36,057 bases of DNA from JANOBJ01 sp031411575 (GCA_031411575.1 JANOBJ010000168.1:1-36057), one strand, 5' to 3'; shown: positions 7,419-16,846, numbered from the stretch's first letter. Notes: generated by a model not told the origin, from the letters alone. Made by a program: numbers and translations.

Positions 7419-10400
7419 TCAGGCGGCCAGCTGGGCGTGCATCTCCTGGACCGAGATGACATCCAGCTTGTCCAGGTACTTCATGCCTTCCACCGCCGCT
7501 TCGGCGCCGGCAATCGTGGTGAAGGTGGTCACACGGGCCAGCAGCGCCGAGGTGCGGATGGCGCGTGAATCGGTGATCGCATTGCGCCGCTCCTCGACCG
7601 TGTTGATGACCAGCACAATTTCGTTGTTCTTGATCATGTCCACCACGTGCGGGCGGCCCTCGGTCACCTTGTTGACGCTGACGCAGGCAATGCCCGCGGC
7701 GTTGATGGCAGCCGCCGTGCCCTTCGTCGCGACCAGCTCAAAGCCCATCGCCACCAGTTGGCGCGCCGCCTCCACCGCCCGCGGCTTGTCGTTGTTCTTG
7801 ACGGTGAGGAACACCTTGCCGGTCGACTCTCCGGTCGCTGTGAACGGCGTCGGCAACCGCGTACCGGCACCCAGCTGGCTTTTCACAAAGGCCTCGCCAA
7901 AGGTCTTGCCCACGCCCATCACCTCGCCGGTGGATTTCATCTCGGGCCCGAGAATGGTGTCCACGCCCGGGAACTTGACAAACGGGAACACCGCTTCCTT
8001 GACGCTGAAGTACGGCGGCGTCACTTCGCGGGTGATGCCCTGCGAGGCCAGTGACTGGCCCGCCATGCAGCGCGCCGCTACCTTGGCCAGCGGAATGCCG
8101 GTGGCCTTGGACACGAACGGCACGGTACGCGATGCGCGGGGATTGACTTCCAGCACATAGATCACATCCAGACCGTCGACCGTCTGGATAGCGAACTGCA
8201 CATTCATCAGGCCCACCACATTCAGCGCATCAGCCATGGCAGCGGACTGGCGCTTGAGTTCGTCCACGGTCGCCTTGGACAGCGAGTACGGTGGTAGCGA
8301 ACAGGCAGAGTCGCCGCTGTGCACGCCAGCCTGTTCGATATGCTCCATGACGCCGCCGATGAAGGTCTCGCCTTCCGGGTCGCGCAGGCAGTCCACATCG
8401 CATTCGATGGCGTCGTTCAGGAAGCGGTCGAGCAGCACCGGCGAGTCATGGCTGACCTTGACCGCCTCGCGCATGTAGCGCTCCAGGTCGCGCTGCTCGT
8501 GCACGATTTCCATGGCACGGCCGCCGAGTACGTAGCTCGGGCGTACCACCAGCGGGTAGCCCAGCGAAGCTGCCTTTTCCAGCGCCTCGGGTTCGGTGCG
8601 CGCGGTGGCGTTGGGCGGCTGGCGCAGCTTGAGTTCGTGCAGCAGCTTCTGGAAGCGCTCGCGGTCTTCGGCCGCGTCGATCATGTCGGGGCTGGTGCCG
8701 ATGATGGGCACGCCGTTGGCTTCCAGATCCAGTGCGAGCTTGAGCGGCGTCTGGCCACCGTACTGCACGATCACGCCGAGCGGTTTTTCCTTGTCAACGA
8801 TTTCCAGCACGTCTTCCAGCGTGAGCGGCTCGAAGTACAGGCGGTCAGAGGTGTCGTAGTCGGTCGACACGGTCTCGGGGTTGCAGTTGACCATGATGGT
8901 TTCGTAACCATCTTCGCGCATGGCGAGCGCCGCGTGGACGCAGCAGTAGTCGAACTCAATGCCCTGCCCGATGCGGTTGGGGCCGCCCCCCAGGACCATG
9001 ATCTTCCTGTTGGCGGTCGGCTCGGCCTCGCACTCGGCTACGCCACCGTAGGTGGCTTCCTCGTAGGTCGAATACAGGTAGGCGGTGTTGGTCGCGAACT
9101 CGGCGGCACAGGTGTCCACGCGCTTGAACACGGGACGGACGCCGAGCGTTCGGCGGGCCGCACGAACCGCGGTGTCGGTAGTCTTGAGCTGGCGCGCCAG
9201 ACGCCGATCGGAGAATCCCTTTTTCTTGAGGGCGAGCAGCGTGTCGCGGTCAATGTCGTCGAGGGATTTCGTCTCAAGCTCAAGTTCGATCTTGACGATC
9301 TCCTCGATCTGCACCAGGAACCACGGATCAATCTTGGTCAGCGCGTGAACCTCGTCCACCGTCATGCCCATCTCGAACGCATCGCCCACGTACCAGATGC
9401 GCTCGGGCCCAGGTTCGCCCAGCTCTTTCTCCAGCACTTCGCGATCGCTGGTCTTGGCGTTCATGCCGTCCACGCCTACCTCGAGGCCACGCAGCGCTTT
9501 TTGGAACGACTCCTGGAAGGTGCGGCCCATCGCCATTACCTCGCCCACGGATTTCATCTGGGTCGTGAGGCGGCTGTCGGCTGTCGGAAACTTCTCGAAT
9601 GCAAAGCGCGGAATCTTGGTCACCACGTAGTCAATGCTGGGCTCAAAGCTTGCAGGTGTGGCCCCGCCGGTGATTTCGTTGCGCAACTCGTCCAGCGTGT
9701 AGCCCACCGCCAGCTTGGCGGCGACCTTGGCGATCGGGAAACCGGTGGCCTTGGACGCGAGCGCGGATGAACGCGACACGCGCGGGTTCATCTCGATCAC
9801 GATCATGCGGCCGTCCTTCGGGTTCACCGAAAACTGGACGTTGGATCCACCCGTGTCGACGCCGATCTCGCGCAGCACCGCGAGCGACGCGTTGCGCATG
9901 ATCTGGTATTCCTTGTCGGTCAGCGTCTGGGCCGGCGCCACGGTGATGGAGTCGCCCGTGTGCACACCCATCGGATCAAGGTTTTCGATGGAGCAAACGA
10001 TGATGCAGTTGTCCGCCTTGTCGCGCACCACCTCCATCTCGTACTCTTTCCAGCCAAGCAGCGATTCTTCGATCAACAGCTCGTTGGTGGGCGACGCTTC
10101 CAGGCCGCGCTTGCAGATGACTTCAAACTCTTCGGGGTTGTAGGCAATGCCGCCGCCCGTGCCGCCGAGTGTGAAACTGGGGCGGATGACGGTCGGGAAC
10201 CCCAGGGTTTTTTGAACGCTCCAAGCCTCGTCCATCGAATGCGCGATGCCCGAACGCGCCGAACCCAGACCGATCTTGGTCATGGCGTCCTTGAATTTCA
10301 ACCGGTCCTCGGCCTTGTCGATGGCTTCTGGCGTGGCGCCGATCAGCTCGATCGGCCGACCGGTGGTGGCGCCCTGGTATTTGTCCAGCACGCCCTTGTG

Positions 10401-10709
10401 CCAGAGGTCGAGCGCGCAGTTCAGCGCGGTCTGGCCACCCATCGTAGGCAGGATGGCGTCAGGCTTTTCTTTGGCAAAGATCTTTTCGACCGTCTGCCAG
10501 GTGATCGGCTCGATGTAGGTCACGTTGGCCGTGGCCGGATCGGTCATGATCGTCGCGGGGTTGCTGTTGATCAGGATGACCTTGTAGCCCTCTTCGCGCA
10601 GCGCCTTGCAGGCCTGCACGCCCGAGTAGTCGAACTCACAGGCCTGGCCGATGATGATCGGGCCGGCGCCGATGATGAGGATGCTCTTGATATCTGTGCG
10701 CTTGGGCAT
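7419..10709 (-). CDS. carB: Carbamoyl-phosphate synthase large subunit
   Basis: CarB uses ammonia from CarA, bicarbonate and two ATP to make carbamoyl phosphate for arginine and pyrimidine synthesis. The 1096-residue protein has two homologous ATP-grasp halves, each starting with a nucleotide-binding segment (LIIGAGPIIIGQACEFDYSG and MVLGGGPNRIGQGIEFDY). A C-terminal MGS-like allosteric domain (about 950-1096; VFLTVKNNDKPRAVEAARQL) follows, where UMP and ornithine act in E. coli. It is slightly longer than the E. coli protein (1073). The ATG overlaps the carA stop by one base (TAATG), so the subunits are co-translated. Confidence 0.98.
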   Translation of the reverse strand: MPKRTDIKSILIIGAGPIIIGQACEFDYSGVQACKALREEGYKVILINSNPATIMTDPATANVTYIEPITWQTVEKIFAKEKPDAILPTMGGQTALNCALDLWHKGVLDKYQGATTGRPIELIGATPEAIDKAEDRLKFKDAMTKIGLGSARSGIAHSMDEAWSVQKTLGFPTVIRPSFTLGGTGGGIAYNPEEFEVICKRGLEASPTNELLIEESLLGWKEYEMEVVRDKADNCIIVCSIENLDPMGVHTGDSITVAPAQTLTDKEYQIMRNASLAVLREIGVDTGGSNVQFSVNPKDGRMIVIEMNPRVSRSSALASKATGFPIAKVAAKLAVGYTLDELRNEITGGATPASFEPSIDYVVTKIPRFAFEKFPTADSRLTTQMKSVGEVMAMGRTFQESFQKALRGLEVGVDGMNAKTSDREVLEKELGEPGPERIWYVGDAFEMGMTVDEVHALTKIDPWFLVQIEEIVKIELELETKSLDDIDRDTLLALKKKGFSDRRLARQLKTTDTAVRAARRTLGVRPVFKRVDTCAAEFATNTAYLYSTYEEATYGGVAECEAEPTANRKIMVLGGGPNRIGQGIEFDYCCVHAALAMREDGYETIMVNCNPETVSTDYDTSDRLYFEPLTLEDVLEIVDKEKPLGVIVQYGGQTPLKLALDLEANGVPIIGTSPDMIDAAEDRERFQKLLHELKLRQPPNATARTEPEALEKAASLGYPLVVRPSYVLGGRAMEIVHEQRDLERYMREAVKVSHDSPVLLDRFLNDAIECDVDCLRDPEGETFIGGVMEHIEQAGVHSGDSACSLPPYSLSKATVDELKRQSAAMADALNVVGLMNVQFAIQTVDGLDVIYVLEVNPRASRTVPFVSKATGIPLAKVAARCMAGQSLASQGITREVTPPYFSVKEAVFPFVKFPGVDTILGPEMKSTGEVMGVGKTFGEAFVKSQLGAGTRLPTPFTATGESTGKVFLTVKNNDKPRAVEAARQLVAMGFELVATKGTAAAINAAGIACVSVNKVTEGRPHVVDMIKNNEIVLVINTVEERRNAITDSRAIRTSALLARVTTFTTIAGAEAAVEGMKYLDKLDVISVQEMHAQLAA

Positions 10710-11884
10710 TACGGTTTCCCCCCGGCTTGTTGCATGAGGGCGGTAAAGCGGTCAAAAAGGTAGCTGATGTCGTGCGGCCCGGGGGAGGCTTCCGGGTGGC
10801 CCTGGAAGCAGAACGCCGGCTTGTCGGTGCGGGCCAGGCCCTGCAGCGTGTTGTCGAACAGGCTGATGTGGGTGGCGCGCAGATTGGCTGGCAGTGTTTT
10901 CTCGTCCACCGCAAAGCCGTGGTTCTGGCTGGTGATGCTCACGCGGCCGTTGTCGAGGTCTTTGACCGGGTGGTTGGCACCGTGGTGGCCAAACTTCATC
11001 TTGAAGGTTTTGGCGCCGCTGGCCAGCGCCATGATCTGGTGGCCCAGACAGATGCCGAAGGTCGGGATACCGGTTTCGATGATGTCGCGGGTGGCCGCAA
11101 TCGCGTAGTCGCAGGGCTCCGGATCACCCGGGCCGTTGGAGAGGAAAACGCCGTCGGGTTTGAGCGCCAGCACCGCTTTTGCCGGAGTCTGCGCCGGCAC
11201 CACCGTGACCTTGCAGCCCCGGCTGCCCAGCATGCGCAGGATGTTTTTCTTGACGCCAAAGTCGTAGGCCACCACATGGAACGTTGGCGCTGCCAGCGTG
11301 CCGTAGCCCGTGCCCAGTTGCCACTCGGTCTGTGTCCAGTCGTAGGGTTCACGCACCGACACCACCCGGGCCAGATCAAGGCCTGCCATGCTCGGGGCGC
11401 CTTGGGCTGCGGCAACAGCCTTGTCGACCGCAGCTTGCGTTACCTTCTCACCCGCCGCCAGCGCCACGATGCAGCCGTTTTGCGCGCCCAGGCTGCGCAG
11501 CTGACGGGTCAGCTTGCGGGTATCGATATTGGCAATGGCAACCGTGCCCTCCTTGACGAGGTACTGCGACAGCGTATGGGTGGATCGGAAGTTGGACGCC
11601 AGCAGCGGCAGGTCCTTGATGACGAGGCCCGCGGCATGGATCTTGTCGGCTTCGATGTCTTCGGCGTTGACCCCGTAGTTGCCAATGTGCGGGTACGTGA
11701 GCGTCACGATCTGCTGGCAATAGCTGGGGTCGGTCAGGATTTCCTGGTAGCCGGTGATGGCGGTGTTGAACACCACTTCGCCGGTGGTGCTGCCAGTGGC
11801 GCCGATCGAATTGCCGATGAAGACCGTGCCGTCTGCAAGCGCCAGGATGGCGGGTGGGAAATTTCCCTGAAGAGACAAAAGCAC
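10709..11884 (-). CDS. carA: Carbamoyl-phosphate synthase small subunit
   Basis: CarA is the glutaminase subunit that supplies ammonia to CarB. The 391-residue protein has the N-terminal CPSase domain (FNTAITGYQEILTDPSY) and a class I glutamine amidotransferase domain with the nucleophile Cys279 in GICLGHQ and the His/Glu of FQGHPEASPG near 360. The start is GTG at 11884, with GGAG about 7 nt upstream (GGAGAACCCA then GTG). The 124-nt leader before it holds a perfect inverted repeat. It forms an operon with carB. Confidence 0.97.
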   Translation of the reverse strand: MLLSLQGNFPPAILALADGTVFIGNSIGATGSTTGEVVFNTAITGYQEILTDPSYCQQIVTLTYPHIGNYGVNAEDIEADKIHAAGLVIKDLPLLASNFRSTHTLSQYLVKEGTVAIANIDTRKLTRQLRSLGAQNGCIVALAAGEKVTQAAVDKAVAAAQGAPSMAGLDLARVVSVREPYDWTQTEWQLGTGYGTLAAPTFHVVAYDFGVKKNILRMLGSRGCKVTVVPAQTPAKAVLALKPDGVFLSNGPGDPEPCDYAIAATRDIIETGIPTFGICLGHQIMALASGAKTFKMKFGHHGANHPVKDLDNGRVSITSQNHGFAVDEKTLPANLRATHISLFDNTLQGLARTDKPAFCFQGHPEASPGPHDISYLFDRFTALMQQAGGKP

Positions 11885-11923
11885 TGGGTTCTCCGGATGG
11901 TTGCGGTACGCCCAAGCTCAGTT

Positions 11924-11941
11924 CAAAGAGTCGTCTCTTTG
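11924..11941. promoter_or_regulatory. Inverted repeat in the carA leader
   Basis: CAAAGAG, TCGT, CTCTTTG is a perfect 7-bp inverted repeat about 40 nt upstream of the carA GTG. It could be an operator or a leader hairpin. It is not followed by a T-run, so it is not a terminator. Confidence 0.4.
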
Positions 11942-12008
11942 GAGTTGCTTTTGAGAGGGAAGTGCTTGAATTGCGCCGGGGCGTTGGGGGATGCTGGAAA
12001 GCCTCCCA

Positions 12009-12809
12009 TTATAGCCGAGCGGTGGGCGTTTTCCCCGCGCTTGCCACGGCGCTGGCGTGCAGGCAGATCGCTGCTGCTGCTGCCACGTTAAGCGATTCCT
12101 CGCCACCGGGCTGTCCGATGCGAACCGCCATGCCGGCGCGACCCGCCAACGCTTCCCCCACGCCCTGCCCCTCATGACCCAGCGCCCAGGCGCAGGGCAT
12201 GGGCAATTGCGCCTCCTGAAGCAGCGTTCCCTGGTGCGAACTCGTCACCATGATGGGCACCTGCAGGGCATCCAGTGCATCCAGTTCGCATCCTTCCACC
12301 AATCGCAGGCCGAAATGCGCGCCCATGCCCGCACGCAGCACCTTGGCGCTCCACAGTGCGGCCGTGCCCTTGAGCGCAATCACCTGGTGAAACCCGAAAG
12401 CCGCCGCGCTGCGCAGGATCGACCCGACATTGCCGGCATCCTGCACCCGGTCGAGAATGACCGACGCGGTGTGGGGTGCGATGGGCACCTGCGCTGGCAG
12501 ATCGCACACAAAACCCATCGGCGCAGGCGACTCCAGCGCGCTGAGCTGCGCCAGCAGCGCATCGGCGATTACTATCGTTTTGATAGCAATGTTTGACCAT
12601 CCGACGGGGACCTGCGGCCAAAAAGACTCTGAAAACACTGCGATAGCCGGTTTCCAGCCGCGTGCCAGCGCGGCGCGGCAGAGGTGGTCGCCCTCGATCC
12701 AGATGCGGCCCTGCCGGCGGTAGGCTGAGTTGTCCTGCACCAGCCGGCGCAAATCCTTGAACATCGCGTTGTCGCGCGACTGGACAAGTACAACGCCAGC
12801 TGACGTCAC
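12009..12809 (-). CDS. TrmH/SpoU-family RNA 2'-O-methyltransferase
   Basis: The 266-residue protein has an N-terminal substrate-binding part and a C-terminal SPOUT (knotted) SAM-binding domain. Motif 1 is ILDRVQDAGNVGSILRSA (N127, R133), motif 2 is ALGHEGQGV and motif 3 is EESLNVAAAAA. It resembles the RlmB-type rRNA methyltransferases, but the target nucleotide cannot be told from sequence. The start is GTG at 12809, overlapping the rnhB stop (GTGA), giving VTSAGVVLVQSRDN; a longer in-frame extension lies wholly within rnhB and is not conserved. A 66-bp repeat element supplies residues 58-80 (FSESFWPQVPVGWSNIAIKT), in the variable N-terminal domain. Confidence 0.88.
   Translation of the reverse strand: MTSAGVVLVQSRDNAMFKDLRRLVQDNSAYRRQGRIWIEGDHLCRAALARGWKPAIAVFSESFWPQVPVGWSNIAIKTIVIADALLAQLSALESPAPMGFVCDLPAQVPIAPHTASVILDRVQDAGNVGSILRSAAAFGFHQVIALKGTAALWSAKVLRAGMGAHFGLRLVEGCELDALDALQVPIMVTSSHQGTLLQEAQLPMPCAWALGHEGQGVGEALAGRAGMAVRIGQPGGEESLNVAAAAAICLHASAVASAGKTPTARL
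12571..12636 (+). repeat. Dispersed 66-bp element, copy c
   Basis: ACTAT, 7 nt, ATAGC, 5 nt, TTGACC, 22 nt, tail AAAAGACTCTGAAAAC. It lies antisense within the RNA methyltransferase gene, contributing 22 codons in frame. Confidence 0.8.
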
Positions 12810-13399
12810 CGCAGCACCTCGGCCACCGGTGAGAACGAGCGACGGTGCTGCGGGCAGGCGCCATGAGCCCGCAACGCCGCCATGTGCTCCGCCGTGCCAT
12901 AGCCTTTGTGCCCCGCAAAACCGTACTGCGGGTACTGCAGGTGGAATTCGGCACACCAGCGGTCGCGGTGCACCTTGGCCAGAATGGAAGCGGCTGAAAT
13001 GGCGGGCACGGTGGCGTCACCCTTGACAATGGCTTCGGCCAACACATCGAGCGCCGGCAACCGGTTGCCGTCAACCAGCACTTTTACGGGCTTCAGCCGC
13101 AGGCCCTCCACGGCGCGCTGCATGGCCAGCAGCGTGGCCTGCAGGATGTTGAGGCGGTCGATCTCTTCCACGCTCGCCTCGGCCACCGAACAGCACAGCG
13201 CCTTGGCGCGAATCTCGTCGTACAGCTGCTCGCGCCGCCGCGCGCTTAGTTTCTTGGAATCGGCCAACCCGGCAATCGGGTTCAAATCGTCGAGGATGAC
13301 GGCAGCGGCCACGACCGGGCCGGCCAGCGGGCCGCGGCCGGCCTCGTCGACCCCCGCCACCAGGCCGGGGGTGTGCCACGCCAGCAGGACTTGCTCCAT
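12806..13399 (-). CDS. rnhB: Ribonuclease HII
   Basis: RNase HII cuts RNA in RNA-DNA hybrids and starts removal of misincorporated ribonucleotides. The 197-residue protein has the catalytic DEAGRG motif (D18, E19), a VLVDGNRLP strand with the next acidic residue, and the AASILAKVHRD helix with the last one. ATG at 13399 gives the usual length (about 200); extending to 13555 would run through the end of lpxB. The stop overlaps the GTG of the methyltransferase gene. The lpxB-rnhB order is shared with many proteobacteria. Confidence 0.96.
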   Translation of the reverse strand: MEQVLLAWHTPGLVAGVDEAGRGPLAGPVVAAAVILDDLNPIAGLADSKKLSARRREQLYDEIRAKALCCSVAEASVEEIDRLNILQATLLAMQRAVEGLRLKPVKVLVDGNRLPALDVLAEAIVKGDATVPAISAASILAKVHRDRWCAEFHLQYPQYGFAGHKGYGTAEHMAALRAHGACPQHRRSFSPVAEVLR

Positions 13400-13454
13400 G
13401 GCGAGTGTTCGCGCTGCACGCACCCCGCTATTCGCCTTCGGTCGGCCCGGCGGC

Positions 13455-14600
13455 TCAGCTTTCAATAACTTTCTGGATGGCATCGGTAGCAAGCATGGCG
13501 GTGTCGCGGCGAAGTTCGTCGTGCAGCGCGGTGAATCGGTGTTGCAAAGCCGCAATTTTCTCAGGTGCGGCCAACCACCCCAGAACCGCGTCCGCCAGGG
13601 CCTGTGGCGTGGCCGCGTCCTGCAGCAACTCAGGCACCACGAAGTCGCGGCACAGGATGTTGGGAAGACCCACCCAAGGCTGCAGCTGCTTGCGCCGCAT
13701 GATGCGCCAGCTCAATCCGTGCATGTTGTACGCAATCACCATCGGGCGCTTGAACAGCGCAGCCTCCAGCGTGGCGGTGCCGCTGGCGATCAGGGTCACG
13801 TCGCAGGCCGCCAGCACGGCGTGCGACTGGCCGCCGACGATCTGTAAACCCTGGACAAGCCCGCTGTCACGGGCATGCGCCTCGATCGCAGCCTGCAGCG
13901 CAGGCATCGCAGGAACTACAAATTTGATAGCAGGAAATGACCGCTGCATAAGCACTGCAGCGTCAAAGAACCGTTTTGCGAGGTATTGAACCTCAGATGC
14001 CCGACTGCCCGGCAGGATGGCCACCACCTGATCCGCATCGGCCAGGCCCAGCGCCCGCCGGGCGGCCGCCCGGTCAGGTTGCATCGGGATCACGCTTGCC
14101 AGTGGATGACCCACGTAGGTGGCGGCAATGCCGTGTTGCGCCAGCAATGGCGGCTCAAATGGAAAGATGCACAGCACGTGGTCGGCGCTGCGCCGGATTT
14201 TCTCGACGCGATTGGCCCGCCAGGCCCAGATCGAAGGGCAGATGAAGTGCACGGTCCGGACGCCCTGCGCCTTAAGGGCGGATTCAAGTCCCAGGTTGAA
14301 GTCTGGCGCATCAACCCCCACGACCACATCGGGCCGCTGCTGCAGCAGCCGCTGGCGCAGTTGCTGGCGGATGCCCGATATCTCCCGGTAGTGGCGCAGC
14401 ACCTCCACATAGCCACGCACAGCCAGTTTGTCGTGCGGCCAGATCGCCTCGAAGCCGCGCCGCGCCATCTGGGGGCCGCCAATGCCGGAGGCGCTCATGT
14501 CCGGCCAACGGGCGCGCAGGCCATCCAGCAGCAGGCCCGCCAGCAAGTCGCCCGAGGCCTCACCGGCCACCATCGCAAACCGTGGCGCCATCGACGGCAT
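13455..14600 (-). CDS. lpxB: Lipid-A-disaccharide synthase
   Basis: LpxB, a peripheral inner-membrane GT-B enzyme, joins UDP-diacylglucosamine and lipid X to form the lipid A disaccharide. The 381-residue protein shows MVAGEASGD, GIGGPQM, ICPSIWAWR, FPFEP and LPGSRASE in family order. The start is uncertain: ATG at 14600 (MPSMAPRFAMVAGEASGD) fits relatives best, ATG at 14591 is possible, and a TTG at 14621 would overlap lpxA. A repeat element occupies residues about 207-229 (including QRSFPAIKFVV) just after the LPGSR motif. The lpxD-fabZ-lpxA-lpxB order is the classic lipid A cluster. Confidence 0.96.
   Translation of the reverse strand: MPSMAPRFAMVAGEASGDLLAGLLLDGLRARWPDMSASGIGGPQMARRGFEAIWPHDKLAVRGYVEVLRHYREISGIRQQLRQRLLQQRPDVVVGVDAPDFNLGLESALKAQGVRTVHFICPSIWAWRANRVEKIRRSADHVLCIFPFEPPLLAQHGIAATYVGHPLASVIPMQPDRAAARRALGLADADQVVAILPGSRASEVQYLAKRFFDAAVLMQRSFPAIKFVVPAMPALQAAIEAHARDSGLVQGLQIVGGQSHAVLAACDVTLIASGTATLEAALFKRPMVIAYNMHGLSWRIMRRKQLQPWVGLPNILCRDFVVPELLQDAATPQALADAVLGWLAAPEKIAALQHRFTALHDELRRDTAMLATDAIQKVIES
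13915..13980 (+). repeat. Dispersed 66-bp element, copy d (degenerate tail)
   Basis: ACTAC, 7 nt, ATAGC, 5 nt, ATGACC match the family, but the 16-nt tail (AAAGAACCGTTTTGCG) is poorly conserved. It lies antisense within lpxB, in the same reading phase as the other antisense copies. Confidence 0.65.
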
Positions 14601-14610
14601 TGGGCGCGGT

Positions 14611-15399
14611 TCAGCGAACAATGCCGCGGGTGACGCCGGCCAGAAAAGCCGACATCATCTCGACGTCGGCTTTCGCGTCGGGCATGTCAGCGGCCAGCGC
14701 GGCGATCTCGCGGCTGGCGTCTTCCAGCGTCTTGCCCTGCCGGTACAGCAGGCGGTGCATCTGCTTCACGGCGGCCAGGCGAGCGGGGGTGAAACCCCGG
14801 CGGCGCAAGCCTTCGGCATTGAAGCCGCGCACAGCCAGCGGGTTGCCGTCCACGGTCATGAAGGGCGGCACGTCCTGGGTGACGGCACTGGCAAATCCCG
14901 CCATCACATGCGCACCAATCTTGACGAACTGGTGAACGCCCGTAAGGCCGCCGATGATGGCCCAGTCGCCCAGGTGCACATGGCCTGCCAGGGTGGCGTT
15001 GTTGGCCAGAATGGTCTGGTCGCCCACCTGGCAATCATGGGCGATGTGGACATAGGCCATGACCCAGTTGTCGTTGCCGATGCGGGTGATGCCGCTGTCT
15101 TGCGCGGTGCCGGTATTGAAGGTGCAGAACTCACGAACAGTGTTGCGATCCCCCACCAGCAGCTGGGTGGGCTCGCCTGCGTACTTCTTGTCCTGCGGCG
15201 CTGCGCCCAGAGACGCAAACTGGAAAATCCGGTTGTCGCGGCCAATCGTGGTGTGCCCTTCGATCACGCAATGCGCGCCGATGGTCGTGCCCGCGCCTAC
15301 CTTCACGTGCGGTCCAATCACCGCATACGGACCAACGGCAACCGAGGCATCCAGTTCGGCGCGGGGGTCAACCAATGCAGTGGCATGAATGCTCGTCAC
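14611..15399 (-). CDS. lpxA: UDP-N-acetylglucosamine acyltransferase
   Basis: LpxA transfers a 3-hydroxyacyl chain from ACP to the 3-OH of UDP-GlcNAc, the first step of lipid A synthesis. The 262-residue protein (same length as E. coli) is a left-handed beta-helix of hexapeptide repeats (about 1-190) with a helical C-terminus. The catalytic His is H121 in HIAHDC, and the LANNATLAGHV and GAHVMAG coils are clear. The start is GTG at 15399 (MTSIHATALVDP). It sits 20 nt after fabZ, which acts on the same hydroxyacyl-ACP pool. Confidence 0.97.
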   Translation of the reverse strand: MTSIHATALVDPRAELDASVAVGPYAVIGPHVKVGAGTTIGAHCVIEGHTTIGRDNRIFQFASLGAAPQDKKYAGEPTQLLVGDRNTVREFCTFNTGTAQDSGITRIGNDNWVMAYVHIAHDCQVGDQTILANNATLAGHVHLGDWAIIGGLTGVHQFVKIGAHVMAGFASAVTQDVPPFMTVDGNPLAVRGFNAEGLRRRGFTPARLAAVKQMHRLLYRQGKTLEDASREIAALAADMPDAKADVEMMSAFLAGVTRGIVR

Positions 15400-15419
15400 G
15401 GCCAGCTACTCCCGTTCCA

Positions 15420-15860
15420 TCAGCCAACCCGGCGCATGGTGCACATCAGTTCGGCTTCGCAGGCAATGTCTTCCCCGACGCGGCTGACGCCTTTGAACTT
15501 GAAGATGCCCGCCTTCATGCGTTCCAGCGACACATCCATGATCAACTGATCACCCGGTTCGACCGGGCGCTTGAACCGCGCGCTGTCGATACCTGCAAAG
15601 TAGTAAACCGTCTTGTCGTCAATCGACACGTCCATCGCGTCAAACGACAGCAACGCCGCCGCCTGGGCCATGGCTTCCAGCATCATCACGCCTGGCATCA
15701 CCGGGCGATGCGGGAAATGCCCCATGAAATAGGGCTCGTTGATGGTGACGTTCTTCAGCGCCTTGATGCGCTTGCCTTTTTCCAGCTCAAGCACACGGTC
15801 CACCAGCAGGATCGGGTATCGATGCGGCAGCTTCTTCAGGATCTGGTGGATGTCCATCAT
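15420..15860 (-). CDS. fabZ: 3-hydroxyacyl-[acyl-carrier-protein] dehydratase
   Basis: FabZ dehydrates 3-hydroxyacyl-ACP in fatty acid elongation and competes with LpxA for substrate. The 146-residue hot-dog protein has the catalytic His48 in MGHFPHRPVMPG and Glu62 in MLEAMAQ. The start is ATG at 15860 (MMDIHQILKKLPHRYP), 5 nt after the lpxD stop; an in-frame extension to 15953 lies inside lpxD and is not conserved. It is between lpxD and lpxA, as expected. Confidence 0.97.
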   Translation of the reverse strand: MMDIHQILKKLPHRYPILLVDRVLELEKGKRIKALKNVTINEPYFMGHFPHRPVMPGVMMLEAMAQAAALLSFDAMDVSIDDKTVYYFAGIDSARFKRPVEPGDQLIMDVSLERMKAGIFKFKGVSRVGEDIACEAELMCTMRRVG

Positions 15861-15865
15861 GACAA

Positions 15866-16843
15866 TTACTCGGTTTCTCGGAATTTTTCGAGCGCCTTCA
15901 AGCGTTCGCGCAGCCCATGGAGTTGCTTGAGGGTGGCTGCGTTTTTCTCCCACGTCGCATTGTCGTCGATGGGAAACATGCCGGTGTACTGACCGGGCTT
16001 GAGGATCGACCGCGTGACCACCGACGCCGCCGAGATGTGCACATGGTCAGCCAGCGTCAGGTGCCCCAAGACGATGGCGCCACCGCCGACCGTGCAATGC
16101 GCGCCAATGGTGGCGCTGCCGGCTACGCCCACACAACCGGCCATGGCGGTATGCCGGCCGATCCGCACGTTGTGCGCGATCTGAATCAGGTTGTCGAGCT
16201 TCACGCCATCTTCAATGACCGTGTCCTGCAGCGCACCCCGGTCTATGCACGTATTGGCGCCGATCTCCACATCATTGCCAATGCGCACGGCGCCCAGCTG
16301 CTCGATCTTTTCCCAGGCCCCGGCGTGGAGTGCAAAGCCGAAACCATCCGCACCGATCACCACGCCCGGGTGCACCAGGCAGCGCTCGCCAATCGTGCAG
16401 TCTTCGCCCACCGTCACGCGCGAGCGCAGCACGGTATGCGCGCCAATGACAGCACCACGCTCGATCACGCAAAGCGCACCCACTGACGCGGTGGGATCGA
16501 CCTCTGCGGCGGGGTCAATCACCGCACTGGGGTGGATGCGGATGGGGTTGGGGTGTGTGTGGGTTCGCTTCCAGAGCTGCGTCGTACGGGCAAAGTAGAG
16601 GTACGGATCGGGATCGACGATGCAAGCCCCGCGTGCCTGCGCGACATCTTGCATGCCCGGCCCCACGATCACGCAGGCCGCTTGGGAACTTGCCAACTGC
16701 TGGCGGTACTTGGGGTTGCTGAGAAAGCTCAGGTCAGATGCTGTCGCAGCGTCGAGCGACGAGAGGCGCTCGATCAGCACCTCAGGGTCGCCGTAAAGCT
16801 CCCCGCCCAGCGCGCTGACGATGGAGCCTAGACGCAGCGCCAC
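15866..16843 (-). CDS. lpxD: UDP-3-O-acylglucosamine N-acyltransferase
   Basis: LpxD adds the N-linked hydroxyacyl chain in the third step of lipid A synthesis. The 325-residue protein has an N-terminal uridine-binding domain (1-100; SFLSNPKYRQQLASSQA), then hexapeptide beta-helix coils with the catalytic His in IQIAHNVRIG, and a C-terminal helix. The start is GTG at 16843 (MALRLGSIV), matching relatives. The GGAG preceding it sits in the loop of a small hairpin. skp ends 19 nt upstream. Confidence 0.96.
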   Translation of the reverse strand: MALRLGSIVSALGGELYGDPEVLIERLSSLDAATASDLSFLSNPKYRQQLASSQAACVIVGPGMQDVAQARGACIVDPDPYLYFARTTQLWKRTHTHPNPIRIHPSAVIDPAAEVDPTASVGALCVIERGAVIGAHTVLRSRVTVGEDCTIGERCLVHPGVVIGADGFGFALHAGAWEKIEQLGAVRIGNDVEIGANTCIDRGALQDTVIEDGVKLDNLIQIAHNVRIGRHTAMAGCVGVAGSATIGAHCTVGGGAIVLGHLTLADHVHISAASVVTRSILKPGQYTGMFPIDDNATWEKNAATLKQLHGLRERLKALEKFRETE

Positions 16844-16846
16844 ACC

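Noticed and set aside
8319..9770. 483-codon plus-strand open frame opposite carB
   Set aside because: Same antisense-shadow composition; carB is clearly the real gene.
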